A stretch of 7,202 nucleotides of DNA from NCBI GenBank assembly GCA_022793975.1, contig JAAWDW010000169.1, forward strand, positions 1-7,202, given 5' to 3'. Of this stretch, positions 1-6,512 are shown one piece after another. This stretch comes from Bacillota bacterium (GTDB taxonomy: Bacteria > Bacillota > Clostridia > Peptostreptococcales > Anaerovoracaceae). Position numbers and translations under genes: made by a program. Every line of letters starts with the position of its first letter. The first letter of the stretch is position 1. The notes under the pieces are model-generated. The model had not been told where the DNA came from. It worked only from the letters and a program-made list of their open reading frames with translations, and made no database searches.

Positions 1-408
1 ATAAATAACAGCATCGCAGTCACATTTGAATATATAATCCACACAAATTTTTTGCGCAAATACCTGCATTAAATCTTCAAAATTATAATCACTTGTCTTA
101 GGCTTCGTCGGCTTATATTCTACAATGCAAATATTTTGCTTTTCATCTGTTTCTATACAATCCGTGACACCGTATATACCATACTCCGGCTTGTCATTGT
201 ATACTTTTACGGCCGTATACACTTTTCTGCCTTTGTATGGCGTATAACTGTTTTCACTGCCGTGAACACGCTCGTGCATTATATTAGCCTTTACTACAAA
301 AGCATTCTCGCTCCAAACTCTGCCCACTTCCAAAAGTCCCCATCTGTGCGGACAATAAAGATAATGCTGTATTGAACGAATCGTAATTTGATTTGTATCT
401 GCTATCAT
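1..408 (-). CDS. cas4: Cas4 exonuclease-family protein, type I-C (partial, C-terminus outside window)
   Basis: The first 136 codons of Cas4 are visible; the gene continues past base 1. Cas4 is a RecB-like nuclease with an iron-sulfur cluster that helps Cas1-Cas2 choose and trim PAM-containing prespacers (family knowledge). Visible signatures are the N-terminal LYCPHRW with C19, the probable first cluster cysteine; MHERVH at 44-49; GVTD with D83; the EYK motif at 97-99; and the Q-rich motif around Q115-FAQ119. Together these give the H/D/ExK/Q pattern of the PD-(D/E)xK fold. The remaining cluster cysteines should lie in the missing C-terminus. The ATG overlaps the cas7c stop as ATGA (4 nt) and has no clear Shine-Dalgarno site, which suggests translational coupling. 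I read this frame directly from the sequence because it has no stop in the window. Family assignment is secure; intactness beyond the edge is unknown. Confidence 0.93.
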   Translation of the reverse strand, partial: MIADTNQITIRSIQHYLYCPHRWGLLEVGRVWSENAFVVKANIMHERVHGSENSYTPYKGRKVYTAVKVYNDKPEYGIYGVTDCIETDEKQNICIVEYKPTKPKTSDYNFEDLMQVFAQKICVDYIFKCDCDAVIY

Positions 409-1262
409 ATCTTGCTTATCAATTCTACTCCGGCCGGCATATCGCCATCAACCGTAATCTCATAATCATTAAAACTTCTCGGCGGCGTCATTTCTTTCTG
501 CTTTATGCTTATTTTATCGAAAAGAATGTGCGAAGGTGAGTTACCGAGCATATTTTCGTGCTTGAATACATACAGCTTCCTCATACACATCTTACCGCGG
601 GCTGCACTGTGATCATTTTCAAACATATTGATAATCGATTCCCACAGAAGCTCCACATCTTCATCCGATAATCCTGTCATTTTATCGGCAAGCGATGCGG
701 AAATATAGCCTTCGGCGCGGTACAATGCATACGGTATTATGCTTTTTCTTCCCATTTCGGTATCGCCTGTTTCTCTGCTTTCCTCTTTCGTTCTTGCCTG
801 TCTTGTAATTGTCACATCTTCTATGCTGACAGGTGAAATACTCCTTGCAAAATTGATCTGAACCGGTCCTCTGACAATACCGCACGGATTATCGCCTGTC
901 GACATTACTGCCCCGAACGCCCTCACATCAAAATAGTTGCGGCACATATAATCTCTTGCTGTCTTTATATCATCGGCGCTTTTTTCTTTTTTACCTGCAG
1001 GAAGGCCGCTTGCTTCATATGCTTCGGCAAACTTGGTATTAAGCGCTTTGTCCGGCTTGATTAAAATATTGTAACCTGCCTCGCCTTCTTTACAAAGTTC
1101 AACATAATTTCTGATTTTTCTTTTAAGACATACATCTGTTATGTATCCGTATCCTGTCTCTGCATCCACTCGCGGATTATTACCCGCATCCGGGTCGCCG
1201 TTCGGATTTCCGTTTTCTACATCAAATAACATTACAAAATCATATCTGTTCTTAATTGCCAT
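405..1262 (-). CDS. cas7c: Cas7c (Csd2), type I-C Cascade backbone subunit
   Basis: A 285-residue protein of the usual Cas7c/Csd2 length. Multiple copies coat the crRNA spacer and form the helical backbone of the I-C effector complex in the cytoplasm (family knowledge). Family signatures seen are the N-terminal RYDFVMLFDVENGNPNGDPD (residues 6-25, first beta strand and loop of the RRM fold), the DVRAFGAVMSTG block, GIVRGPVQINFARSISP, and MGRKSIIPYALY. The ATG at 1260-1262 is preceded by a perfect AAGGAGG (1272-1278) with 9 nt spacing, the right strength for a subunit needed in several copies. It lies 20 nt downstream of the cas8c stop, and its TGA overlaps the cas4 ATG. No frameshift or missing block was noticed. 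Confidence 0.97.
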   Translation of the reverse strand: MAIKNRYDFVMLFDVENGNPNGDPDAGNNPRVDAETGYGYITDVCLKRKIRNYVELCKEGEAGYNILIKPDKALNTKFAEAYEASGLPAGKKEKSADDIKTARDYMCRNYFDVRAFGAVMSTGDNPCGIVRGPVQINFARSISPVSIEDVTITRQARTKEESRETGDTEMGRKSIIPYALYRAEGYISASLADKMTGLSDEDVELLWESIINMFENDHSAARGKMCMRKLYVFKHENMLGNSPSHILFDKISIKQKEMTPPRSFNDYEITVDGDMPAGVELISKI

Positions 1263-1282
1263 TTTAACTTTCCTCCTTATAT

Positions 1283-1651
1283 TTACATTTCTTCCTCTGA
1301 TTTTTCTTTCTTTTCAAAAAAGCTCTGCGCCTGCTGATAGTAGCCAATCATAAATTTACCCTGTTCTATGAGCGGCAGTACTTCCGGGAAATCTTCGTCA
1401 AGCATATTCATTATCTCACCTATCTGTTTATTGTAAAACACAGGTGCATTTACTTTTCCGAGATGATTCTGCGCAAGCTTTATAAGCTTAGGAAAAATAA
1501 CTGCGGGTTTTGACGCTGCCGAAGCAAAATAAGTATCCTTTATTGTGCGGTTTAAGCTGCCGCCCGATGCAGCCTGCTGCAGCCTCTCAAGTACGGCAAA
1601 TAATCTTCCGCAAAGATATGCAGTATTGGTATTTTCTCTGTCTAATGCCAC
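1283..1651 (-). CDS. cas11c: Cas11c small subunit from an internal in-frame start within cas8c
   Basis: A predicted 122-residue protein identical to residues 480-601 of Cas8c, started at an in-frame GTG (1649-1651). In type I-C systems the small subunit is known to be translated from inside cas8c; it builds the belly of Cascade and stabilises the target strand (established for the family). The sequence support here is an uncommonly strong GAGGAGG Shine-Dalgarno (1660-1666) sitting 8 nt before the GTG in the middle of the coding sequence. The product begins VALDRENTNTAYLCGRLFAVLER, a conserved boundary in I-C large subunits, and is mostly predicted helical. No other I-C gene in the window could supply a small subunit. 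An alternative start at the ATG codons near residues 438-441 of Cas8c has no comparable ribosome binding site. GTG initiation itself is inferred. Confidence 0.8.
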   Translation of the reverse strand: MALDRENTNTAYLCGRLFAVLERLQQAASGGSLNRTIKDTYFASAASKPAVIFPKLIKLAQNHLGKVNAPVFYNKQIGEIMNMLDEDFPEVLPLIEQGKFMIGYYQQAQSFFEKKEKSEEEM

Positions 1652-3088
1652 TTTTAATTCCTCCTCTTGGCATAACTGCCTTTGTTTTCTGTTTATGCAG
1701 GCCTTTATAACTCCTGCCCTTATGTAATTAAATCTTTGATCAGTGTCAGTCTTTACTCTCCGTATCATCGCCGACATCAAATAATCGGGATATGCAGTTC
1801 CGTATAAAACTGCTTCAAATATTTTTGAAAGAAGCGCCGGGTCTATGCTTACATTGCTGCTCTTAGGCGGCACAAGTTCCCTTTTAATCTGCCAGAGTTC
1901 AACCCTGCCTGCTCGTCCCGCTATCTGAAGATCATTTTGATGACGCGCGATATTTTGCAGAATCTCTCCGTACTTCTTATGATATAAAAATTTCATCGAT
2001 ATTCTGGAGCTGTTTGGTTTAAGCCCTGCTATATAAAAATCCACACCGGGATCAATTCCCGAAATATCCGCTATTCTTTCATTTGAAATATTTCCTGCCT
2101 TTGCCGCACTCATAAGACGAGAAAGCATCTCTTCTGTCTGCTCTTTGTCCAGCGTCTCTGCGCTTCCTGAAATCAGCATTGAAAATAAATCGCTGTATTT
2201 TTTCTCTTCGCTTACTGCCCAAAACAAAACCGTCATACCATCCATAAGTGTTTTATGACTTTTATCCGCCAAAAGAAAATTAAGCGCGTATGCATACTTT
2301 TCCGCCGCTTTCTGCGATATGTTGCTGTTATACGATTGCTCATTTCCGTATGACTCATCAGAAGGATTGTTGAATCCGACAAGCGTTCCGCCTGATGACA
2401 TACCGCCGGCAATGCCTTTTATTTTGCCATGGATACGCGCTATCGCTTCTTCTTTCCCGGTTATGGCACACTGTGAGACTACTTCATTTCCCCGGTTTCC
2501 TGCTTCATTTTGCAAATGTTCTTCCCATTTATTTTTTACTGCGCTGTCCTCATGCAGCAATAAATCCGGTCTGCCCGACAAGCAAAATGCAAACGATGAG
2601 GTGCTGTACTTTTTTCCTAAGTCCAAAAGAAAACGATTGCGGGTTTCTTCTTCCGGGTTCCAAATGATGATAAAATTCAGATAAGCATTTGCAACAGGCG
2701 AATCTATCCCTGTTAAAAACTCTTTATTTTTTTCTATAAAATCCGTATGTGATTTTACTGCTTTTTGTTTTTCGTCATTAGGCGTTAAAGCATCGTTTTC
2801 AAAATTGAGACCAAACAGATAAAGCGGTCTGTGCTCTATTATATTACTCTCAATTTTTGTTGCTTCTGTCCTCCTAGGCATTATCACATTTCTTGCAGCT
2901 TGTCTTTCTTTAATCTTATTGCCCGCCGAATACTTTTCTGTAACCTGCCAATCTATAATATCGTCAATTTTTCCGTCGGGAGTGAGCGCCACCAAATAGT
3001 GTACCTTGACATTGGAATATCCGCTGGGAAGTACTTGTCCGCTTTCCGCAAGGATATCGTAATAATCGCAAAGCGCTTTTATCAGCAT
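1283..3088 (-). CDS. cas8c: Cas8c (Csd1), type I-C Cascade large subunit
   Basis: A 601-residue protein, the normal length for Cas8c/Csd1. It recognises the PAM, starts target unwinding, and provides the docking surface for Cas3 (family knowledge). Recognisable blocks are the N-terminal MLIKALCDYYDIL; LSGRPDLLLHED near 170-181; the central IHGKIKGI (219-226) leading to SSGGTLVGFN (231-240) and SYGNEQS (246-252); the VLFWA block (287-291); and RISMKFLY (362-369). The last 122 residues form a Cas11-like helical region that is probably also made separately. The ATG (3086-3088) lies inside the end of cas5c (7 nt overlap) with AAGGAGG at 3096-3102 spaced 7 nt away. Large subunits diverge quickly, but the gene order and these blocks make the call firm. 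Confidence 0.96.
   Translation of the reverse strand: MLIKALCDYYDILAESGQVLPSGYSNVKVHYLVALTPDGKIDDIIDWQVTEKYSAGNKIKERQAARNVIMPRRTEATKIESNIIEHRPLYLFGLNFENDALTPNDEKQKAVKSHTDFIEKNKEFLTGIDSPVANAYLNFIIIWNPEEETRNRFLLDLGKKYSTSSFAFCLSGRPDLLLHEDSAVKNKWEEHLQNEAGNRGNEVVSQCAITGKEEAIARIHGKIKGIAGGMSSGGTLVGFNNPSDESYGNEQSYNSNISQKAAEKYAYALNFLLADKSHKTLMDGMTVLFWAVSEEKKYSDLFSMLISGSAETLDKEQTEEMLSRLMSAAKAGNISNERIADISGIDPGVDFYIAGLKPNSSRISMKFLYHKKYGEILQNIARHQNDLQIAGRAGRVELWQIKRELVPPKSSNVSIDPALLSKIFEAVLYGTAYPDYLMSAMIRRVKTDTDQRFNYIRAGVIKACINRKQRQLCQEEELKVALDRENTNTAYLCGRLFAVLERLQQAASGGSLNRTIKDTYFASAASKPAVIFPKLIKLAQNHLGKVNAPVFYNKQIGEIMNMLDEDFPEVLPLIEQGKFMIGYYQQAQSFFEKKEKSEEEM
1660..1666 (-). promoter_or_regulatory. Internal Shine-Dalgarno site for cas11c
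   Basis: The minus strand reads GAGGAGG here, followed by AATTAAAA and then in-frame GTG. It encodes part of a Gln-Glu-Glu-Glu stretch in Cas8c (about residues 474-477), so the site has a double role. Spacing of 8 nt is optimal. It is as strong as the sites in front of cas7c and cas8c, which is why I place the cas11c start at 1651. Confidence 0.78.
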
Positions 3089-3810
3089 TTCATCTCCTCC
3101 TTGTATTTTGCTACATCAATCACGCCGTTTATCATATGCGGTCTGTAATATAAGGTGGTCGCTTTATCGGAAAACACTGGACTCTCCCAATCATCATTCT
3201 TTGGATACCCGCCGTCAATAAACTGCACACGATATGCCATAAAACCAAGGTCCACATCACCTGATGAAAGCACCGAGCTGTTTATAAGGTTCATGTCGAA
3301 CTCATCAACGAGTGTGATTCTCTTCACCGGAAATTCACTGCAGCCGAAACACGGTGTCCTGAATTGCTGTCCCTTTTCAAGCCTTCTTTTTATGATACTG
3401 TAATGCTTATTCTCTGCATCGGTTTCATCATCACTTTTTATTCCCGTAAGTTCAAAGTGAAACTCTATCCCGTATTTGACATTTTTCAGAACCATCGCTG
3501 CGCGCTGGCTGCGGCTCTCTGATGTGTAAATACACGGGTCGGAATCCTTTCCTTCCATCTGCCGCAGAAAATCTCTGTAATTCACTTTTGCCTTTACTTC
3601 ATTTCGTCTGATGTTCACAAAATCAATCGGGTTGAAAACAATTATTTTGTCGATAACATATCGTATTGCCGGTTTCCAGTATATGCTTTTAAGCATTCCT
3701 TCAAGCGCTCCCGGCGTCGGAACATCATAGCTGACCCTTTCCACCTTAAGTTCGGGTCTCGTGAAACACGCGTAATCACCCTCTGCCATAATCTTAAAGC
3801 CAAAACTCAT
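3082..3810 (-). CDS. cas5c: Cas5c (Cas5d) crRNA-processing endoribonuclease and Cascade subunit
   Basis: A 242-residue protein when started at the ATG at 3808-3810. In type I-C, Cas5c replaces Cas6: it cuts pre-crRNA within the repeat and stays on the 5' handle of the crRNA (family knowledge). Seen here are the N-terminal RAMP strand with GDYACFTRPELKVERVSYDVPTPGALEGML, and SIYWKP with Y44, which appears to match the catalytic tyrosine known from the Bacillus halodurans enzyme. Lys and His candidates lie near K109, K112 and H118, but I cannot align these with certainty. The C-terminal DLGFMAYRVQF and a PHMINGVIDV block close the domain. A start six codons upstream (3828) is possible, but the Shine-Dalgarno lies inside that extension. 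cas3 ends 30 nt upstream. The stop overlaps the cas8c start. Confidence 0.95.
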   Translation of the reverse strand: MSFGFKIMAEGDYACFTRPELKVERVSYDVPTPGALEGMLKSIYWKPAIRYVIDKIIVFNPIDFVNIRRNEVKAKVNYRDFLRQMEGKDSDPCIYTSESRSQRAAMVLKNVKYGIEFHFELTGIKSDDETDAENKHYSIIKRRLEKGQQFRTPCFGCSEFPVKRITLVDEFDMNLINSSVLSSGDVDLGFMAYRVQFIDGGYPKNDDWESPVFSDKATTLYYRPHMINGVIDVAKYKEEMKC

Positions 3811-3818
3811 TTTCTCAT

Positions 3819-3825
3819 CTCCTTT
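3819..3825 (-). promoter_or_regulatory. Shine-Dalgarno site that fixes the cas5c start at 3810
   Basis: AAAGGAG on the minus strand, 8 nt before the ATG at 3808-3810. The upstream in-frame ATG at 3826-3828 immediately precedes this site and has no purine-rich sequence of its own, so the longer 248-residue reading is less likely. Family proteins usually begin close to the first RAMP strand, which agrees with the shorter form. Confidence 0.75.
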
Positions 3826-3840
3826 CATAATTTTATAAAA

Positions 3841-6036
3841 TTAAATAATATAATCTTTTGCTTCAAAAGTAATACCTGTCTCTTTATCATAATAATCATT
3901 ATTCGTTAAACACCATATGCCGCTACCAAAGTCATCTATCGCATTCTGAGCAAGCAGCAAATCAAATTCTTTTTGATATACAGAAAACGCATACCTCTGA
4001 AAACTTCTCTCGCTGCCCTTGCCTGTATACTCCAGCGTACGGACAAGCTCCCAGCTTCGCTCATCGCAAACTGCTGCTACCGATATCGTATTTGAATCAA
4101 TAAGCTCAAATTCATCCGCGTATTTCTTAAACGGTATATTTTGAATATTGCTGCAATATTTGTGCATCGATTTAGCATCAAGTAAATCTTTATCCGCATA
4201 AAACAGCATTCGGTAGTATTCTTCGATGCTTTCACTTGCGCTTATATCTCCATACTTCTGTAAAATTCCTTTTGTTATATTAGGTCTTATATCTCGTATG
4301 ATTTTTCCTTCATTTTCTTTCAGTTCAAAAATAAACACATCTCCCTTTTTTCTCTTCCCCTCGCGGTTGCATCTTCCACCCGCTTGGAGAATACTGTCAA
4401 GTCCTGAAAGTTCTCTGAATACTGTATAAAAATCAAGATCGACTCCCGCTTCAATAAGTGAAGTTGAAATTACAGTTATTCTCCTTTCTTCAGGTACATC
4501 TGTAAAATCAGGATAATCTTTGGCAAGCTGCACGAGTTCATTTCTTATTTCTGAAATAGTCTTCTCCCTGTCAAACGCCGTCATATATGTTGATAAATGA
4601 TATTTCTTTCCGTGATGTATAGATTTATAAAGCTGCTGCGCGGATTTTCTGGTATTCACTATTATAAGTGACGACGGCATCTTACTCGCCATACTTAAAA
4701 TCTCGTCTCCGCTTTTGGATGAAATGTATTTATAATCGCATTTATCAAATTTGTCAAAATCGCTCTTGTCATCGATCAAATCTACTATTTTGCTGTCTGC
4801 AAGTCCGTATTCCGTAATAAGATTCCTGAAATCCGGCATTGTTGCCGTCAAAAATACAGCTTCACTGTTAAAATCGGAAGTAAGATAGGAAACCGCTTCG
4901 AGACATGGCTGAAGATAGTTATGCGGCATAAGATGCGCTTCATCAAAGACAAGAATGCTGTCCGCCATATTATGAAGTTTTCTCAATTTACTTCTTTTGT
5001 TTGAATAAATTGATTCAAAGAACTGAACCATTGTCGTAACGATAATTCGCGCATCCCAATTTTCCGAAGCATATTTTGCGTTAAGCTTGTAGTCTTCATC
5101 ATAATCGTTTTGCTCGCTGTAAGAAAAAGTAGACTGATGCCTTAATATCTCGGCATCACTTTCAAAAATTGATTCAAATTCAGCAGCTGTCTGATCTATT
5201 ATTGAATTATATGGAATTACATATATTATTCGCTTTTTATTATGTAAAAGCGCCCTTTTCAGGGCAAATTTAATGCTGCACAGAGTCTTGCCGCTTCCCG
5301 TTGGCATTTGCAGCAGAAAAATTTCGCCGCATACACTTACTTTGTCAAATGCCTCCTGCTGCAATTTTACTCTTGTTTTCTGCAAATCCGTTTCGCATAC
5401 AAATGAACTAAGACACACGTTTACCTTGGCAAGACATCTTTCAAAATCCGCTTCCAAAGCTCGGCGATTTTCATCGCCGGCAAATGCGGCCGTATCCAAA
5501 GAATCAGCATCTGCAAGGCACGAAAAGCAGTACCTTGTTACAAAGGCAAATTTATCGATAAGCTTGTCCTGCGAATTATTACAGCCTTTCACCATAAATT
5601 CAGCAAATGCTGTATTGTCAACAGGCGGCATCATAAGTTCGTTTTTGTAAACACTGTAATCATCAAATTTGCGCTTTAATCTTCCGTTTAATGTAGTAAG
5701 TTCTTCCGTATCGGTCGCATGTCCCATATCGGGAATACCGCTGTGATGGCCTGCAATACAGCAGCCCATCATAAGCGCAGGTACCTGTGCATCGTGATAC
5801 TCTTCTTTGGCGGCGATTGCTCCGCATGCGGAATGCTCAACTCGTATATTTTCACCGTCTATTCTTCTCTGAAATGCATCCTGATATTTGCCGACATCAT
5901 GAAGCATTCCTATTGCATATAAAATATCTTTTAATGCATTTATCGAAAATTCTCTGCAGAGCTTCCCTACATTCTCGCAGTGCTCTTTTACAGTTTGTAC
6001 TTTTCCTGTATTTTCGTTGATATGTGCTTTATACAT
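3841..6036 (-). CDS. cas3: Cas3 HD nuclease-helicase, type I-C
   Basis: A 731-residue single-chain Cas3 when started at ATG 6034-6036. Recruited to Cascade-bound targets, it nicks and then processively degrades the DNA, moving 3' to 5' on ATP (family knowledge). The N-terminal HD domain has EHCENVGKLC, LHDVGK (H46, D47), VEHSACGA (H68), IAGHHSG (H97, H98) and LADADSLDT, so its metal ligands look complete. The SF2 helicase has Walker A MPTGSGKT (244-251), YVIPYNSIIDQ, VFDEAH (DEAH 365-368), FLTATMP (TAT 397-399), LIIVNTR, STSLIEAGVDLDF and QAGGRCNREG (551-560). All motifs are intact, so it should be active. A TTG 19 codons upstream (6093) is in frame but falls about 8 nt from the predicted transcript start, with no room for a good ribosome site. 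It heads the cas operon. Confidence 0.97.
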   Translation of the reverse strand: MYKAHINENTGKVQTVKEHCENVGKLCREFSINALKDILYAIGMLHDVGKYQDAFQRRIDGENIRVEHSACGAIAAKEEYHDAQVPALMMGCCIAGHHSGIPDMGHATDTEELTTLNGRLKRKFDDYSVYKNELMMPPVDNTAFAEFMVKGCNNSQDKLIDKFAFVTRYCFSCLADADSLDTAAFAGDENRRALEADFERCLAKVNVCLSSFVCETDLQKTRVKLQQEAFDKVSVCGEIFLLQMPTGSGKTLCSIKFALKRALLHNKKRIIYVIPYNSIIDQTAAEFESIFESDAEILRHQSTFSYSEQNDYDEDYKLNAKYASENWDARIIVTTMVQFFESIYSNKRSKLRKLHNMADSILVFDEAHLMPHNYLQPCLEAVSYLTSDFNSEAVFLTATMPDFRNLITEYGLADSKIVDLIDDKSDFDKFDKCDYKYISSKSGDEILSMASKMPSSLIIVNTRKSAQQLYKSIHHGKKYHLSTYMTAFDREKTISEIRNELVQLAKDYPDFTDVPEERRITVISTSLIEAGVDLDFYTVFRELSGLDSILQAGGRCNREGKRKKGDVFIFELKENEGKIIRDIRPNITKGILQKYGDISASESIEEYYRMLFYADKDLLDAKSMHKYCSNIQNIPFKKYADEFELIDSNTISVAAVCDERSWELVRTLEYTGKGSERSFQRYAFSVYQKEFDLLLAQNAIDDFGSGIWCLTNNDYYDKETGITFEAKDYII

Positions 6037-6044
6037 TTCTTCAA

Positions 6045-6050
6045 CCTTAT
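6045..6050 (-). promoter_or_regulatory. Shine-Dalgarno site that fixes the cas3 start at 6036
   Basis: ATAAGG on the minus strand, 8 nt before the ATG at 6034-6036. It is weaker than the sites of cas8c and cas7c, consistent with less Cas3 than Cascade being needed. The resulting N-terminus, MYKAHINENTG, leads straight into the HD domain as is usual for Cas3. Confidence 0.65.
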
Positions 6051-6107
6051 AATAAAAAATCTTTCCGCCGGATTTTTTGCATAAATATACCAATATACTA
6101 CATCTTT

Positions 6108-6136
6108 ATTATATATATGCCTTTAGATAAAGTAAA
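6108..6136 (-). promoter_or_regulatory. Predicted sigma-A promoter of the cas operon
   Basis: On the minus strand, -35 TTTACT (6131-6136; 4 of 6 against TTGACA) and -10 TATAAT (6108-6113; perfect) are separated by exactly 17 bp. Predicted transcription start is near 6101, giving a 5' leader of about 65 nt to the cas3 ATG. It is the best promoter-like match I found between the cofE-like gene and cas3, and no terminator lies between it and cas4. The region is AT-rich, so chance matches are possible, but the perfect -10 with ideal spacing makes this a good candidate. Confidence 0.6.
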
Positions 6137-6150
6137 GTATTTGTTTTATC
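6126..6150. repeat. Short inverted repeat overlapping the cas promoter -35
   Basis: GATAAA (6126-6131) and TTTATC (6145-6150) form a 6-bp inverted repeat with a 13-bp gap that covers the predicted -35 element. Its placement would suit a repressor operator, but a 6-bp match in AT-rich DNA can easily be chance. Confidence 0.25.
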
Positions 6151-6185
6151 CAAGATACGCATTTATGAGGTAAAGCAAGAGCTTC

Positions 6186-6197
6186 TTTTCTAGAAAA
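6186..6197. repeat. Perfect 12-bp palindrome upstream of the cas promoter
   Basis: TTTTCTAGAAAA is a perfect palindrome whose edge lies about 50 bp upstream of the predicted -35 box of the cas operon. This is a position where a dimeric regulator could bind. The outer bases are simple A and T runs, so real information content is limited to the central TTCTAGAA. Function is not shown. Confidence 0.35.
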
Positions 6198-6211
6198 AAA
6201 TATACTGGCTT

Positions 6212-6228
6212 TATTAAGTAATATTAAG
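6212..6228. repeat. TATTAAG direct repeat, 10-bp period
   Basis: TATTAAG occurs at 6212-6218 and again at 6222-6228, exactly one helical turn apart. It sits between the RNA terminator and the cas promoter. Such phasing is seen at some activator sites, but the sequence is low complexity and may be coincidental. Confidence 0.2.
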
Positions 6229-6240
6229 ATTTGAGCAACA

Positions 6241-6289
6241 AAAACAAAAAAAGTTAGCTGAAATTAAAAATAAATAAACTTCAGCTAAC
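6241..6289 (-). terminator. Rho-independent terminator of the structured RNA
   Basis: A 10-bp perfect stem, GTTAGCTGAA (6253-6262) pairing with TTCAGCTAAC (6280-6289), with a 17-nt AT-rich loop. On the minus strand it is followed directly by TTTTTTTGTTTT (6241-6252). On the plus strand the following bases are AACAAAAC, not a U-tract, so it works for leftward transcription. It would end the RNA at 6246-6460 (and any cofE read-through) and insulate the cas promoter. Confidence 0.85.
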
Positions 6290-6460
6290 AACAAAACTTT
6301 AATATATGGAAACTACTGACCGTAACTAAATACGGAGCGAGCAAGCGGTTAGCCTCGGAAAGAGGCAGAATATCAGATTATGAAATCCTCAGCATCGTTA
6401 TTGCGGTATGGGAATTAGTCCTGATAAGAGACCGACAAGCGCCCGCTCTCTGTTGTGCTC
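6246..6460 (-). ncRNA. Unidentified structured RNA ending in an intrinsic terminator
   Basis: This region of about 215 nt lacks a credible reading frame and is richer in GC than its AT-rich flanks. As minus-strand RNA it folds into nested helices. P1 is 8 bp (6441-6448 with 6335-6342). An inner 4-bp helix pairs 6431-6434 with 6346-6349. P3 is 6 bp (6421-6426 with 6371-6376). A side hairpin GCCUC/GAGGC lies at 6352-6366, a small hairpin at 6321-6334, and then the terminator. One P1 pair is G-U in the minus RNA but would be an A-C mismatch in a plus RNA, which fixes the strand. The large loop closed by P3 (6377-6420) has unpaired, probably conserved sequence. I cannot name the family: raiA-type RNA of Clostridia is my weak first guess, and 6S RNA or a cofE 3' UTR are alternatives. 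It is not a crRNA array. Confidence 0.62.
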
Positions 6461-6471
6461 ATAATATCATA
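6461..6471 (-). promoter_or_regulatory. Weak -10-like elements in front of the structured RNA
   Basis: On the minus strand, overlapping TATGAT (6466-6471) and TATTAT (6461-6466) lie just upstream of the first structured bases, which would place the RNA start at about 6454-6460. No good -35 is found at 16-18 bp. A TTGAAA at 6494-6499 is 22 bp from TATGAT and 11 bp from a TATAAT at 6477-6482, neither of them a normal spacing. The RNA may therefore have a weak or unusual promoter, or arise by processing of a cofE transcript. Confidence 0.3.
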
Positions 6472-6512
6472 GAAAAATTATAATAAAAAGATATTTCAAA
6501 AATTTATGCTGT

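Larger units (their letters stand above)
6102..6245. other. AT-rich intergenic stretch between RNA terminator and cas operon
   Basis: This stretch holds no credible coding region on either strand. It contains the predicted cas promoter, a perfect 12-bp palindrome at 6186-6197, a pair of TATTAAG direct repeats 10 bp apart, and the U-tract of the upstream RNA terminator at its right edge. Nothing resembling a CRISPR repeat, transfer RNA or insertion sequence end was seen. Confidence 0.6.

Noticed and set aside
136..375. Plus-strand open frame of 79 codons at the left end
   Set aside because: It is antisense to the cas4 N-terminus, whose RecB-like motifs clearly identify the true strand.
682..885. 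Minus-strand open frame of 67 codons overlapping cas7c in another frame
   Set aside because: The Arg/Lys/Cys-rich product is unlike any family, and it is wholly inside well-conserved Cas7c coding sequence.
2319..2684. Plus-strand open frame of 121 codons inside cas8c
   Set aside because: It lies antisense to a conserved Cas8c region, has no recognisable domain, and has biased composition typical of a shadow frame.
5273..5650. Plus-strand open frame of 125 codons inside cas3
   Set aside because: It is antisense to the Cas3 Walker A region and the end of the HD domain. The low-complexity Ser/Leu-rich product has no family features.
6246..6460. CRISPR array, leader or tracrRNA-like element
   Set aside because: There are no repeated units or spacer-sized periodicity, and type I-C systems do not use a tracrRNA.
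6477..6499. TTGAAA and TATAAT as a promoter for the structured RNA
   Set aside because: The spacing is only 11 bp, too short for sigma-A type recognition.
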